NCBI RefSeq assembly: GCF_900115065.1
Contig: NZ_FOVE01000014.1
Location: forward strand, 35,288-99,287
Reading direction: 5' to 3'
Length of the DNA stretch: 64,000 bases
Source: Formivibrio citricus
Lineage (GTDB): Bacteria; Pseudomonadota; Gammaproteobacteria; Burkholderiales; Chitinibacteraceae
Each line of letters begins with the position of its first letter. Positions within the stretch are counted from its first letter, which is position 1. The notes beneath the pieces were generated by a model. The model was not told the DNA's origin. It saw only the letters and a program-made list of their open reading frames with translations, and did not search any database. The translations under genes and the position numbers were made by a program. This document shows, piece by piece, positions 1-9,454 of this stretch.

Positions 1-40
1 CGTCGAACCCATTAAAACTGGCGTTTTGCAAGGATGGAAA

Positions 41-1249
41 ATGACGCAAAGCAGTGAATCGGCTGTGGCAAAACACGAAACGGCCTTCCGGGTGCTGGGA
101 GCCATCAGCGTTTCGCATTTCCTCAACGACATGATGCAGTCGCTGATCCTGGCGATGTACCCGCTGATCAAGGGCGGGTTCAACCTGAGCTTTGCCCAGA
201 TCGGGCTGATCACCTTTACCTTCCAGGCCACGGCTTCGCTGTTGCAGCCGCTGGTGGGCATGTACACGGATCGTCATCCCAAGCCGTATTCGCTGGTGTT
301 CGGCATGGGCTGCACGCTGACGGGCCTGCTGCTGCTTGCCATGGCGACGAGCTATCCTGGCCTGCTGTGTGCGGCGGCGCTTGTGGGCAGCGGGTCATCG
401 ATTTTCCATCCGGAATCGTCGCGCGTGGCGCGCATGGCCTCGGGTGGGCGGTTCGGGCTGGCGCAATCGCTGTTTCAGGTCGGCGGCAATGCCGGAACCG
501 CGCTGGGACCGCTGCTCACAGCGCTGATCGTGATTCCCAACGGGCAGGGCAGCGTGGCCTGGTTTGCGCTGGCCGCGGTGTTGGCAATGGCCGTGTTGTG
601 GAAAGTCGGTAACTGGTATGCGCATCAACAAGCGCAGGGGACGTTCAAGTCCAAGCTGAATCAGGGCGTGAAGCCCGACGCTTTGCCGCGCGGCCAGGTG
701 GTGGCGGCGATTACCATACTGCTGACGCTGATCTTTTCCAAATATTTTTATCTGGCCAGCCTGTCGAGCTACTTCACTTTCTACCTGATGCACAAGTTCG
801 GGATTTCGGTGCAGGCGGCGCAGATACAGCTCTTTGTTTTCCTGTTCGCGGTTGCGGCGGGCACGATCATCGGCGGCCCGGTCGGCGACCGCATCGGCCG
901 CAAGCGCGTGATCTGGTTCTCGATTCTCGGCGTGGCGCCTTTTACCATGATGCTGCCGCATGCCAACCTGTTCTGGACCGGCATTCTCAGCTTCATCATC
1001 GGCCTGATTCTGGCGTCGGCCTTTTCCGCGATCATCGTGTTTGCCCAAGAGCTGATGCCGGGGCGCGTGGGCATGGTCGCAGGTTTGTTCTTCGGCTTCT
1101 CGTTCGGCATGGGGGCCATCGGCGCGGCGCTGCTTGGCAAACTGGCGGATTGGTACGGGATCGAGTTCGTCTATCAGGTTTGCGCGTATTTGCCGCTGCT
1201 GGGGCTGTTGACGGCGTTTTTGCCGGATGTGGGGCGAAAGAAAGCGTGA
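41..1249 (+). CDS. fsr: MFS efflux transporter, fosmidomycin-resistance (Fsr) type
   Basis: A 402-aa inner-membrane protein with about twelve hydrophobic segments, the usual size for Fsr-type major facilitator exporters. The cytoplasmic loop between helices 2 and 3 carries GMYTDRHPKP, and the equivalent second-half loop carries GDRIGRKR, both MFS motif-A forms. Two 6-helix halves are separated by a polar stretch near residues 195-225. The ATG at 41 is chosen because AAGGA sits about seven bases upstream; an in-frame TTG at 26 has no Shine-Dalgarno. It stands convergent to flhA with only 14 bp between the stops. Family members export fosmidomycin and other small compounds; the substrate here cannot be read from sequence. 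Confidence 0.85.
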   Translation: MTQSSESAVAKHETAFRVLGAISVSHFLNDMMQSLILAMYPLIKGGFNLSFAQIGLITFTFQATASLLQPLVGMYTDRHPKPYSLVFGMGCTLTGLLLLAMATSYPGLLCAAALVGSGSSIFHPESSRVARMASGGRFGLAQSLFQVGGNAGTALGPLLTALIVIPNGQGSVAWFALAAVLAMAVLWKVGNWYAHQQAQGTFKSKLNQGVKPDALPRGQVVAAITILLTLIFSKYFYLASLSSYFTFYLMHKFGISVQAAQIQLFVFLFAVAAGTIIGGPVGDRIGRKRVIWFSILGVAPFTMMLPHANLFWTGILSFIIGLILASAFSAIIVFAQELMPGRVGMVAGLFFGFSFGMGAIGAALLGKLADWYGIEFVYQVCAYLPLLGLLTAFLPDVGRKKA

Positions 1250-1263
1250 ACGCTAGATAGAAT

Positions 1264-3333
1264 TTACTGCCCGCCCAGCACGCCAACAATGCGGATGGTC
1301 TTGTTGTCGGGGATCTCGTTGTGCGAAATGACGCGCAGGCCCGGTGTGCTGCGGCGCAGGAAGCGCGAGAGCATGGGGCGCAGTTGCGCCGGGCAGATCA
1401 GGACGGTGTTGAGCCCCTGGTTTTCCATGTTTTCGACCAGCGCCGAAGCTTGTTGCAGCAGGCGCTCGGCCAGTCCCGGTTCCAACCCCCCCTGCGATTT
1501 GCCGGTAGCGGCGGAGAGCAGGATGTTTTCCAGTTGCGGTTCCAGCGTGACCACTTGCAGCTCGTTCTCGCCGGGGAAAATCTGGTGGATGATGGCGCGG
1601 CCCAATGCCACGCGTACTGCCGAGGTGAGTTCATCGACATCCTGGTTGCGCACAATATGTTCGCCGACGGTTTCCAGAATCGTGCGCATGTCGCGGATAT
1701 GCATCCCTTCTTCCAGCAGGTTCTGCAGTATCTTTTGCAGGGTACCAACCGGAACGATCTTGGGGATCAGGTCTTCGACCAGTTTGGGCGCTTCCTTGCG
1801 GACATGGTCAAGCAATTGCTGTACTTCTTCGCGCCCGAGCAATTCGGAAGCATGACTTTGCAGGATGTTGGAGATGTGTGTGCCGACCACGGTGCTGGCA
1901 TCAACGACCGTATAGCCCATGGCCTGCGCCTGGTCGCGCAGACCGCTGTCGACCCAGGTCGCTGGCAGGCCGAAGGTGGGGTCCGTGGTTTGCGTGCCGG
2001 GCAGTTGCCCCATTGCGTTGCCGGGGTTAATCGCCAGCCACTGGCCGACATAAGCCTCACCGGCGCCGACGTCCACGCCCTTGAGCTGGATGCGGTACTG
2101 GTTGGGTTTCAGTTCCAGGTTGTCGCGGATGTGCACGGCCGGAACCAGAAAGCCCAGTTCCTGCGCGATCTTTTTGCGGATGCCGCGGATACGGCGCAGC
2201 AGTTCGCCGTCCTGAGTGCGGTCGACGAGCGGGATCAGGCGATAGCCGACTTCCAGCCCGATCTGGTCCACCGGTTGCACATCGGCCCAGCTCACGTCCT
2301 GTAGCGGCGCTTCCGCCGGGGCTACGCCTGTTGCGGCAGCGGCAGGTGCAGCCTGGGCGGCCGCTTCCTTTTCCTTGGCGCGTTGTTCCTGCCACCAGGC
2401 CAAGCCGCCGGCGAGCAGGGCCATGAGCAGGAAAGCGAAATGCGGCATACCCGGAATCAGGCCAAGAATCGCCAGCACCCCGGCTGTGACGTACAGCACC
2501 TGCGGCTTGGCGAAAAGCTGGCCGAGCAGCTGTTCGGAAAGGTCTTCGTTGTTGCTGACGCGCGAAACGACGATGCCGGCCGCGACCGAGATGATCAGTG
2601 AGGGTACCTGGGCGACCAGACCGTCGCCGATGGTGAGCAGCGTGTAGACCTTGCCGGCCTCGGCAAAGGGCAGGTCGTGCTGCACCATGCCGACGATCAA
2701 CCCGCCGACGATGTTGATGATCATGACCATGATGCCGGCAACGGCATCGCCGCGGACGAACTTGGAGGCGCCGTCCATCGAGCCGAAGAAATTGGCTTCC
2801 TGAGAGATGGTGGCACGGCGCCGGCGGGCTTCGTCCTCGCCGATCAGCCCTGCGTTGAGGTCGGCATCGATGGCCATCTGCTTGCCGGGCATGGCGTCCA
2901 GGGTGAAGCGGGCCGACACTTCGGCGATCCGGCCAGCACCTTTGGTAATCACGACAAAGTTGATGATGGTCAGGATGATGAAGCCGACGATACCGACAGT
3001 CATGTTGCCGCCGATCAGCGCATGGCCGAACGATTCGATGACCTTGCCGGCTGCATCCGGGCCGGTGTGCCCGGCCGTCAGCACCAGCTTGGTCGAGGCG
3101 ACGTTGAGCGAGAGTCGCAGCAGCGTGGTCATCAGCAGTACGATCGGGAACGAGGAGAATTCCAGGATCTCGCGCGTATACAGACTTACCATCAGCACGA
3201 TCACCGAGATGGCAATGTTGAAGGTGAAGAAAAAATCGAGGGCCAGCGCCGGCAAGGGCAGGATCATCATGCCGAGGATCATCAGCACGAGGATCGGGCC
3301 CGCCAGCCGGTTGAGATTAAAGTCGCGCCACAC
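1264..3333 (-). CDS. flhA: Flagellar export gate protein FlhA
   Basis: A 689-aa protein of normal FlhA length. The first ~320 residues hold about eight membrane helices, interrupted by the conserved FHIPEP loop (MPGKQMAIDADLNAGLI). An Ala-rich linker near residues 325-345 leads to the large cytoplasmic domain that docks export chaperone-substrate complexes. FlhA is the nonameric ring of the flagellar type III export gate. The start is GTG at 3333, two bases after the flhB stop, so translation is probably coupled to flhB. No flhF or fleN follows: the next gene is the convergent exporter. Identification is secure. Confidence 0.97.
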   Translation of the reverse strand: MWRDFNLNRLAGPILVLMILGMMILPLPALALDFFFTFNIAISVIVLMVSLYTREILEFSSFPIVLLMTTLLRLSLNVASTKLVLTAGHTGPDAAGKVIESFGHALIGGNMTVGIVGFIILTIINFVVITKGAGRIAEVSARFTLDAMPGKQMAIDADLNAGLIGEDEARRRRATISQEANFFGSMDGASKFVRGDAVAGIMVMIINIVGGLIVGMVQHDLPFAEAGKVYTLLTIGDGLVAQVPSLIISVAAGIVVSRVSNNEDLSEQLLGQLFAKPQVLYVTAGVLAILGLIPGMPHFAFLLMALLAGGLAWWQEQRAKEKEAAAQAAPAAAATGVAPAEAPLQDVSWADVQPVDQIGLEVGYRLIPLVDRTQDGELLRRIRGIRKKIAQELGFLVPAVHIRDNLELKPNQYRIQLKGVDVGAGEAYVGQWLAINPGNAMGQLPGTQTTDPTFGLPATWVDSGLRDQAQAMGYTVVDASTVVGTHISNILQSHASELLGREEVQQLLDHVRKEAPKLVEDLIPKIVPVGTLQKILQNLLEEGMHIRDMRTILETVGEHIVRNQDVDELTSAVRVALGRAIIHQIFPGENELQVVTLEPQLENILLSAATGKSQGGLEPGLAERLLQQASALVENMENQGLNTVLICPAQLRPMLSRFLRRSTPGLRVISHNEIPDNKTIRIVGVLGGQ

Positions 3334-3335
3334 GT

Positions 3336-4472
3336 TTAGTTTTCAGCTTCCGGATCCAGTTCTTTGGGAACAGGCAGGTTGTCGTTGAGTTCAGGTTCCA
3401 CGCCGCCGTGGTTCTGGTACTGCTTGAGCTGGTAGATATAGGCCAGCACTTCGGCTGCGGCAGTATACAACGCAGCAGGAATTTCTTGGCCGAGTTCGGT
3501 GTGATGATAAAGGGCTCGAGCGAATGGCGGGGTACGGATAACCATGACCTTGTGCTCCTTGCCGATCTCGATGATGCGCTCGGCCAGAAGGAAAGAGCCC
3601 TTGGCGATTACAATCGGCGCGCGCATCTTTTCCGTGTACTGGATGGCCACGGCATAGTGGGTCGGGTTGGTGACAATCACGTCGGCCTTGGGAATCGCGG
3701 CCATCATGCGCTTGCGCGCGGCCTCGCGCTGCAACTGGCGGATGCGGCCCTTGATTTCCGGCGAGCCTTCCATTTCCTTCATTTCCTGCTTGACCTCTTC
3801 CTTGGTCATGCGCAGGCCCTTGTGGTAGTCCCACAATTGATAGGGAACGTCGATGAGCACGATCAGCGCCATCGCTGCGACGGTCATCGTCAGCGTGAAG
3901 CGCACCATCTGCCCCAGGAACACGAAGCCTGCATCCGGCGGCATGGTGATGATCTGCAGGAACTGGTCGCGGTCCTTCCAGAGCACGGCAGCCGCTACGC
4001 CCCCGACCAACCCCGACTTGAGCACCGTCTTCGTCATCTCGACCAGACTGCGAATCGAAAACATGCGGCCTATCCCGTTCATCGGGTTCATGCGTTCGAA
4101 GTTGGGGGTGAGGGGGTCGAACGTGAACAGCCAGCCGCCGATCATGATCGGCGTAAGGACGGCTGCCAGCGCACAGGCCAGAAAGACCGGTAACAGGGCG
4201 AGCATGGCTGCACGAACGGCCATCTGCAAATGCAGCCACATCATGGAAGGATCGGCCAGTACGGCGCGCGTAAAGCCGAATTCGCCGACCATGATCTGCT
4301 TCAGGGTGGAAAAAAGGGAGGGGCCCAGCATGAATACGGACATGAGCCCGGTCATCAGCACGGCAAAGGTCGTGAGTTCATGCGAGCGCGGTACTTGCCC
4401 CTTGCGACGGGCTTCTTCCAGCCGTCGCGGGGAAGGCGGTTCTGTTCGTTCGAGATCGGAATCCTCTGCCAT
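3336..4472 (-). CDS. flhB: Flagellar export switch protein FlhB
   Basis: A 378-aa protein with an N-terminal basic/acidic segment containing the family signature ERTEPPSPRRLEEARRKGQV, four membrane helices up to about residue 210, and a cytoplasmic autocleavage domain with the NPTH site (VTNPTHYAVAI) near residue 267. Cleavage between N and P switches export from rod/hook to filament substrates, in partnership with FliK, whose gene is divergent next door. The gene precedes flhA with a two-base gap. The region 4473-4606 between flhB and fliK must hold both divergent promoters; no clear sigma-28 or sigma-54 site could be picked out by eye. Confidence 0.97.
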   Translation of the reverse strand: MAEDSDLERTEPPSPRRLEEARRKGQVPRSHELTTFAVLMTGLMSVFMLGPSLFSTLKQIMVGEFGFTRAVLADPSMMWLHLQMAVRAAMLALLPVFLACALAAVLTPIMIGGWLFTFDPLTPNFERMNPMNGIGRMFSIRSLVEMTKTVLKSGLVGGVAAAVLWKDRDQFLQIITMPPDAGFVFLGQMVRFTLTMTVAAMALIVLIDVPYQLWDYHKGLRMTKEEVKQEMKEMEGSPEIKGRIRQLQREAARKRMMAAIPKADVIVTNPTHYAVAIQYTEKMRAPIVIAKGSFLLAERIIEIGKEHKVMVIRTPPFARALYHHTELGQEIPAALYTAAAEVLAYIYQLKQYQNHGGVEPELNDNLPVPKELDPEAEN

Positions 4473-4606
4473 GCGCGAAGTGTATCACTGACCCAAGTTC
4501 TGTTGACGCTGGTTAGAAAGCTGCGTTTGGGCTAGCTCCAGAATCTGCCTGGCATTGTCCTTGCTTTATGTCCGGCAAGAGCAAATTTTTCGTCAAGGTG
4601 AATACC

Positions 4607-5797
4607 ATGGCTTCAGCATCCCAAGTCTTGTCCGTCAGTGCAGGTATCGGTCGCGGTGTGGAAACGAAATCGGCCACGACGGAAGCTTCTGCAGAGCAGC
4701 CTTTTGGTCAGGTGCTTGCACGGGAAGTGTCCCGCAAGGGCGGAGAGCAGCAAGCAGGGGAGAAGGCTGCGGCAGAATCTGCAAAGACAGAAACCGCATC
4801 AGCCGAAGCAGCAACTACCACCGAGGCGCAAACAGCAGATGCAAGCGCTACAGGCGAACAGCAGGCCATGGTAGATGCAGTGGCCATGCCCTGGTTGTTG
4901 ATGATGCAACAGACAGCCCAGGCGACGCAGATCATGCCGCAGATGCAGGGGCTGACGGACGCGGCCAAAATTGCCCCTGAGGGCGCAAAAGCCACGGTGT
5001 TGGCGGCGCAAGGGCAAGGGAAGGCAGCAACAGCGCAACCCTTCGGGGAGCTGGCAAGTACAGGCAATGGCGAGCCCGGAGCCCCGGTCACGGGGGGGCT
5101 TGGCCAAATGTTGGCGGCAAACTCTGTCACGGAATCCGGCAAGGCTTTGCCGCAGGATCTGTCTGCCTCGCTGGAAAAGATGTCTTTTTCCGGCATCCTC
5201 GCCGGGCGCCTGGATAACGATAAAGATGCGCTTGGCTCCGAAGAGGGAGCGAAGTCGCAGAACTGGCTGGCGGTCAGCCAGCCGGCAATCCGTTCGCCCG
5301 AATCCAGCGGCGAACAGGTCGCCAAGACCGCGGCGCAGCATGTCGTTGCCGAGCCGGTCGGTGATTCCCGTTGGGGAGATGCGGTGGCTCAACGAGTCAG
5401 CATGATGCTGGGGCGGCAGGAGCAGCAGGTCGAAATGCAGCTCAATCCGCCGCATCTGGGGCCGATGGAAGTCCGGCTTACGCTGGGGCAGGAGCAGGCC
5501 AGCGTCGTATTTGCCTCCCAGCATGCGGCGGTGCGGGAAGCGCTGGAGGCCGCCACGCCCAAGCTCACGGCCTTGCTGGCTGATCAGGGTATCCAGCTGG
5601 TCAATGTTCAGGTGGCGTCGGATTCCCTGCACCAGCATGCGCAGGAGCAGTCGCGCCAGCAGCAGGCTTCCTCTTTCCAGAGTGCGGGGCAAGGGGGGCA
5701 AAATGGCCGTGCCTTTGACGGGGAATCGGCTGCGCCCTACTGGCGCACGGAGACGACGGTGCCGGTAGCACGTTCGGGCGTAAGCTTGTACGTATGA
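4607..5797 (+). CDS. fliK: Flagellar hook-length control protein FliK
   Basis: A 396-aa Ala/Gln/Glu-rich protein. The C-terminal third carries the Flg_hook domain, including VEMQLNPPHLGPMEVRLTL and the following ASVVFASQHAAVREALE, which engages FlhB to end hook export. The N-terminal two thirds are low-complexity, as usual for this molecular ruler. ATG 4607 is preferred because AAGGTG lies seven bases upstream; an in-frame ATG at 4568 lacks a ribosome site. It heads the fliKLMNOPQR block. The N-terminal ruler is variable, so the call rests on the C-terminal domain and position. Confidence 0.93.
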   Translation: MASASQVLSVSAGIGRGVETKSATTEASAEQPFGQVLAREVSRKGGEQQAGEKAAAESAKTETASAEAATTTEAQTADASATGEQQAMVDAVAMPWLLMMQQTAQATQIMPQMQGLTDAAKIAPEGAKATVLAAQGQGKAATAQPFGELASTGNGEPGAPVTGGLGQMLAANSVTESGKALPQDLSASLEKMSFSGILAGRLDNDKDALGSEEGAKSQNWLAVSQPAIRSPESSGEQVAKTAAQHVVAEPVGDSRWGDAVAQRVSMMLGRQEQQVEMQLNPPHLGPMEVRLTLGQEQASVVFASQHAAVREALEAATPKLTALLADQGIQLVNVQVASDSLHQHAQEQSRQQQASSFQSAGQGGQNGRAFDGESAAPYWRTETTVPVARSGVSLYV

Positions 5798-5881
5798 TTG
5801 CGGTGTTGTATTCCAAGTAATATCTCAACACAGCTCGCTTATCTCTTGTTTTTAGGGCGTTTTTGTTTTATAACCCGATGA

Positions 5882-5907
5882 GGCGCTTTGGCTTTGCCGT
5901 AAGCGCC
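5882..5907. other. Hairpin between fliK and fliL
   Basis: GGCGCTT at 5882-5888 pairs with AAGCGCC at 5901-5907 around a 12-base loop. It lies in the 164-bp gap before fliL. No T-run follows, so it is not a standard intrinsic terminator; it may be an attenuator or stabilise an mRNA end. Confidence 0.35.
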
Positions 5908-5961
5908 GCTTTCTGCTGTTCGGGCAGGGGGCTATAAAACAGTTTCAACGAGAGGTGAGTC

Positions 5962-6489
5962 ATGTCCGAAGCCAAAGCCGATGCCGCTCCCAAATCCAAG
6001 AAAAAATTGATGATGTTCATCATCATCGGTGTGGTGGTTCTGGTCTTGCTGGTCGGCGGTGGACTGGCGGCCTTTCTGATGCTTAAATCGGGCAATTCCG
6101 AAGACGATGGCGGGCAAGCAACCAAGACGGAAGCCAAGAAAGACGCCAAGAAAAAGAAAGACGAAAAGAAGGCCGCGCCCGTTTTCGAGAAGCTGGCCCA
6201 GTTTACGGTTAACCTCAATGCGCCCGAAACCAACGAAGTCTTGCAAACCGATATTTCGGTCGAGCTGTCGAACGTCAAGGAAAAGGATTTGCTCAAGCAG
6301 TACATGCCCAAGATCCAGAGTGAAGTGAACAAGCTGCTGCGTTCCAAGAAGCCCGAGGAAGTGAAAACCGCGGCAGGAACAGACAAGCTCGGCGCGGAGA
6401 TTCGCGAGCTCATCAACAAGATTCTCAAGATAGAAGGCGAGGGTGAGGGCGTGCTCTCGGTGCAGTTCACTACATTTATCGTGCGTTGA
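5962..6489 (+). CDS. fliL: Flagellar basal body-associated protein FliL
   Basis: A 175-aa single-pass inner-membrane protein: a short N-terminal cytoplasmic tail, one strongly hydrophobic helix (about residues 14-37), a Lys-rich linker near residues 50-75, and a periplasmic stomatin-like FliL domain ending in VQFTTFIVR. FliL surrounds the stator units and affects torque. GAGAGGTGAG just upstream gives a strong ribosome site. It opens the fliLMNOPQR run. Confidence 0.95.
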   Translation: MSEAKADAAPKSKKKLMMFIIIGVVVLVLLVGGGLAAFLMLKSGNSEDDGGQATKTEAKKDAKKKKDEKKAAPVFEKLAQFTVNLNAPETNEVLQTDISVELSNVKEKDLLKQYMPKIQSEVNKLLRSKKPEEVKTAAGTDKLGAEIRELINKILKIEGEGEGVLSVQFTTFIVR

Positions 6490-6527
6490 GCCGATAGAAA
6501 GTAAACCGGGTTTGTCGCTGAAGAATC

Positions 6528-7547
6528 ATGGCAGACGATATTCTTTCCCAAGAAGAGGTCGATGCGCTGCTGCGCGGTGTGACCGGCGAGGAGGATTCTT
6601 CTGAAGAGGAAGCCGAGGGTTCGGCTGTCCGCTCGTATGACATCGGCCGCCAGGAACGCATCGTTCGTGGCCGGATGCCGACGCTTGAAATCATCAACGA
6701 GCGTTTCGCCCGCAACCTGCGCATTGCCCTCTTCAATTTCATGCGCCGCAACGCCGAAATATCGGTGGGGCCGGTCAAGGTTCAGAAATACGGTGATTTC
6801 ATCCGCAATCTGGTGGTGCCGACCAACCTCAACCTGATCCACATGAAGCCGCTGCGCGGCACCGGCTTGTTCATCTTCGATCCGGATTTCGTATTCCTGG
6901 TGGTCGACAATCTCTTCGGTTCCGATGGGCGCTACCATGTACGAGTCGAAGGCCGTGACTTTACCCCGACCGAGCAGCGCATCATCCAGCGTTTGCTGGA
7001 CGTGGTGTTCGAGGAATACCAGAAAGCCTGGAAACCGGTGTTCGAGTGCGAGTTCGCCTACGTGCGCTCGGAAATGAATACCCAGTTTGCCAACATCGCT
7101 ACTCCGACCGAAGTCGTTGTTTCTTATACCTTCAAGATCGAACTGGGTGCCGGTGGCGGTGATTTCCATGTCTGCCTGCCGTATTCGATGATCGAGCCGA
7201 TTCGCGACATGCTCTACAGCTCCATGCAGGCCGACCGGATGGAATCGGATACCCGCTGGCTGAAGTTGCTGCGTCGCCAGGTCCAGCAGGCGGAGGTCGA
7301 TCTCGTTGCGCAGCTGGGTAATGCCAAGGTCACACTTGGCGATATCGTGAACCTGAAAGTGGGAGATGTGATCTCTCTGGATATTCCCGAGGCGGTCGTG
7401 GCCGAGGTGGACGGAGTTCCAGTGCTTGAATGCAAATATGGTATTCTTAACGGTCAGTACGCCTTGAAGGTGAACAAGATACTCAGCACGCCGGAAATGA
7501 TGGCCGGTTTGCCGGAAGATGATGGCCAGGGGGAGCCGAATGGCTGA
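6528..7547 (+). CDS. fliM: Flagellar motor switch protein FliM
   Basis: A 339-aa protein of normal length. The extreme N-terminus (MADDILSQEEVDALLRGV) is the conserved CheY-P binding peptide, followed by the CheC-like middle domain that binds FliG, and a SpoA/FliN-like C-terminal domain (about residues 250-325). FliM forms the C ring and sets rotation direction. It overlaps fliN by eight bases. Identification is secure. Confidence 0.97.
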   Translation: MADDILSQEEVDALLRGVTGEEDSSEEEAEGSAVRSYDIGRQERIVRGRMPTLEIINERFARNLRIALFNFMRRNAEISVGPVKVQKYGDFIRNLVVPTNLNLIHMKPLRGTGLFIFDPDFVFLVVDNLFGSDGRYHVRVEGRDFTPTEQRIIQRLLDVVFEEYQKAWKPVFECEFAYVRSEMNTQFANIATPTEVVVSYTFKIELGAGGGDFHVCLPYSMIEPIRDMLYSSMQADRMESDTRWLKLLRRQVQQAEVDLVAQLGNAKVTLGDIVNLKVGDVISLDIPEAVVAEVDGVPVLECKYGILNGQYALKVNKILSTPEMMAGLPEDDGQGEPNG

Positions 7548-7980
7548 CGACGAGAATACATCCGCAGACGATTCCAGCATCATGGATGACTGGGCGGCCG
7601 CGCTTGCCGAACAGGAAACTGTAGAAACGGCAGAGAGTGCGCCTTCGCCCAGCGTTCAGGCAGCCAATATCTTTGAAAGTTTCGATACCCATACGATAGG
7701 GGGCGGCGGTTCTGCGCCCAGCAATATCGACATGGTGCTCGATATCCCGGTTATGCTGACTGTGGAACTGGGTCGTACCAAGATCGCCATTCGCAGCCTG
7801 CTGCAGCTGGCGCAAGGCTCCGTCGTGGAGCTTGACGGCCTGGCGGGCGAGCCCATGGATGTGCTTGTCAACGGTTGCCTGATCGCCCAAGGTGAAGTCG
7901 TGGTCGTGAACGACAAATTCGGGATTCGCCTGACCGACATCATCACCCCGGCGGAACGTATCCGCCGTCTGCACAAGTAA
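7540..7980 (+). CDS. fliN: Flagellar motor switch protein FliN
   Basis: A 146-aa protein with an acidic variable N-terminus and a C-terminal SpoA domain ([20 protein letters not shown] through [20 protein letters not shown]). The ATG at 7540 is preferred: it lies inside the end of fliM with AGGGGGA upstream and begins MADDEN. An ATG at 7519 would add seven unlikely residues. FliN forms the base of the C ring and receives export cargo via FliH. Confidence 0.95.
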   Translation: MADDENTSADDSSIMDDWAAALAEQETVETAESAPSPSVQAANIFESFDTHTIGGGGSAPSNIDMVLDIPVMLTVELGRTKIAIRSLLQLAQGSVVELDGLAGEPMDVLVNGCLIAQGEVVVVNDKFGIRLTDIITPAERIRRLHK

Positions 7981-7986
7981 TCGACA

Positions 7987-8433
7987 ATGCAACTCCGGTG
8001 TCTGTTTGCGGCGTTGCCAGCCGGCTTGCCTTGCATCGCCCGCGCAACGGCCTCTGCGCCGGCTGCGGAGCCGTCACTAGCCGGGAACATGCTGCAGGTT
8101 TTTCTGGTGCTGGTTTTCGTTCTGGGTTTGATTGTGGCTGCTGCCTGGCTGATGCGGCGCTTCTCCCTTCTTCCCTCTGCGGCTGGCGGGCAGCTGCGGG
8201 TCGTGTCAGGGGTGATGGTGGGGCAGCGCGAGCGCGTGGTGATTGTCGAGGTGCGCGATCAATGGCTGGTTTTGGGTGTGACCGCCCAGAACGTCAATCT
8301 GCTTTCCAGTATGCCCAAGCCCGAAGATGCGGCTGTCTCTGCGCCCGGTACACCACCATTCGCCGAATGGCTGGGCCGGGCTCTGCAAAAACGGATCGGC
8401 GGCGCATCCGGCAATGCGCCGGGAAAAACATGA
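7987..8433 (+). CDS. fliO: Flagellar biosynthesis protein FliO
   Basis: A 148-aa protein with a short hydrophobic leader, a second strong membrane helix ([20 protein letters not shown], about residues 35-54), a basic MRRF motif and a small cytoplasmic domain. FliO is the least conserved export-gate assembly factor, stabilising FliP pentamers; position between fliN and fliP supports the call. Its TGA overlaps the fliP ATG (ATGA), implying coupled translation. Confidence 0.88.
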   Translation: MQLRCLFAALPAGLPCIARATASAPAAEPSLAGNMLQVFLVLVFVLGLIVAAAWLMRRFSLLPSAAGGQLRVVSGVMVGQRERVVIVEVRDQWLVLGVTAQNVNLLSSMPKPEDAAVSAPGTPPFAEWLGRALQKRIGGASGNAPGKT

Positions 8434-9167
8434 AACGCTTCGCCCCCTTCATTTTGCTCGGCTTGTTGATTGCCCCTGTCTGGGCAGCTGACCCGGGAAT
8501 TCCGCTGCTGAACGCCTCGTCTTCCGGCGGAGGCACGACTTACACCCTGCCGGTCCAGACGCTGCTGTTCATGACGGCGCTGTCGTTCCTGCCGGCCATC
8601 CTGTTGATGATGACGGCGTTCACGCGCATCGTGATCGTGCTGTCGCTCTTGCGCCAAGCGCTGGGAACCATGCAGTCCCCGCCCAACCAGGTGGTTGTCG
8701 GTCTGTCGCTGTTCCTGACTTTCTTCGTGATGGCGCCGGTGTTCGACAAGGTCTATCAGCAAGCCTACCAGCCTTATTCGGCGCAGAAGATCGGTTTCAA
8801 CGAGGCGTTGGCCAAGGGGTCGGTGCCGTTGAAGGAGTTCATGCTCAAGCAGACCCGGCAGAAGGATCTGGCTTTCTTTATCGAGGTTTCCGGTGCGCAG
8901 AAGCCCAATGGGCCGGAGGATGTGCCGTTGCGCGTGCTGGTGCCGGCCTATGTGACCAGCGAACTCAAGACGGCATTCCAGATCGGCTTTCTGGTGATGA
9001 TCCCGTTTCTGATTATCGATGTCGTGGTGGCCAGTGTGTTGATGGGGATGGGGATGATGATGGTTTCGCCCATGATCATTTCCTTGCCGTTCAAGCTGAT
9101 GCTCTTTGTTCTGGTCGATGGCTGGACGCTGTTGATGGGCTCTCTCGTGCAGAGCTTCCTGCTGTGA
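8430..9167 (+). CDS. fliP: Flagellar export gate protein FliP
   Basis: A 245-aa protein beginning with a cleavable signal peptide ([19 protein letters not shown]), then the hallmark [14 protein letters not shown] segment ([20 protein letters not shown]) and [21 protein letters not shown] near the C-terminus. FliP with FliQ and FliR forms the helical export gate at the centre of FlhA. A much longer open frame begins upstream, but the ATGA overlap with fliO and the signal peptide fix the start at 8430. Confidence 0.96.
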   Translation: MKRFAPFILLGLLIAPVWAADPGIPLLNASSSGGGTTYTLPVQTLLFMTALSFLPAILLMMTAFTRIVIVLSLLRQALGTMQSPPNQVVVGLSLFLTFFVMAPVFDKVYQQAYQPYSAQKIGFNEALAKGSVPLKEFMLKQTRQKDLAFFIEVSGAQKPNGPEDVPLRVLVPAYVTSELKTAFQIGFLVMIPFLIIDVVVASVLMGMGMMMVSPMIISLPFKLMLFVLVDGWTLLMGSLVQSFLL

Positions 9168-9177
9168 GGAGGGCGGA

Positions 9178-9447
9178 ATGACGCCGGAGTCCGTAATCAG
9201 CCTTCTGCAGCGTGCGATGGAGGTTATGGTTTTGCTGGGCGGCCCCTTGCTGCTGGCGACGCTCGTGGTGGGGCTGGTGGTCAGTGTGTTCCAGGCGGCT
9301 ACCCAGATCAACGAAGCTACGCTGTCCTTCATCCCCAAGATGCTGGTGGCGTTTCTGGTCTTCGTTCTGGCCGGACCGTGGATGCTGCAGGTGATTACGG
9401 ATTACACCGTGCGCCTTTACCAGAGCATTCCGCAGATGGTCGGCTGA
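9178..9447 (+). CDS. fliQ: Flagellar export gate protein FliQ
   Basis: An 89-aa protein with two membrane hairpin helices and the family core LVVGLVVSVFQAATQINEAT. Four FliQ copies pack round the FliP/FliR core of the export gate. AGGAGG lies just before the ATG. The length is exactly typical. Confidence 0.96.
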   Translation: MTPESVISLLQRAMEVMVLLGGPLLLATLVVGLVVSVFQAATQINEATLSFIPKMLVAFLVFVLAGPWMLQVITDYTVRLYQSIPQMVG

Positions 9448-9454
9448 ATCTGCC

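Noticed and set aside
5868..7583. A 571-codon open frame on the minus strand opposite fliL, fliM and fliN
   Set aside because: It is an antisense shadow of well-identified flagellar genes with high third-position GC, and has no family match or ribosome site.
8259..9338. A 359-codon minus-strand frame opposite fliO and fliP
   Set aside because: Antisense shadow, His/Gln/Arg rich as is typical of reverse-frame translation of membrane protein genes.
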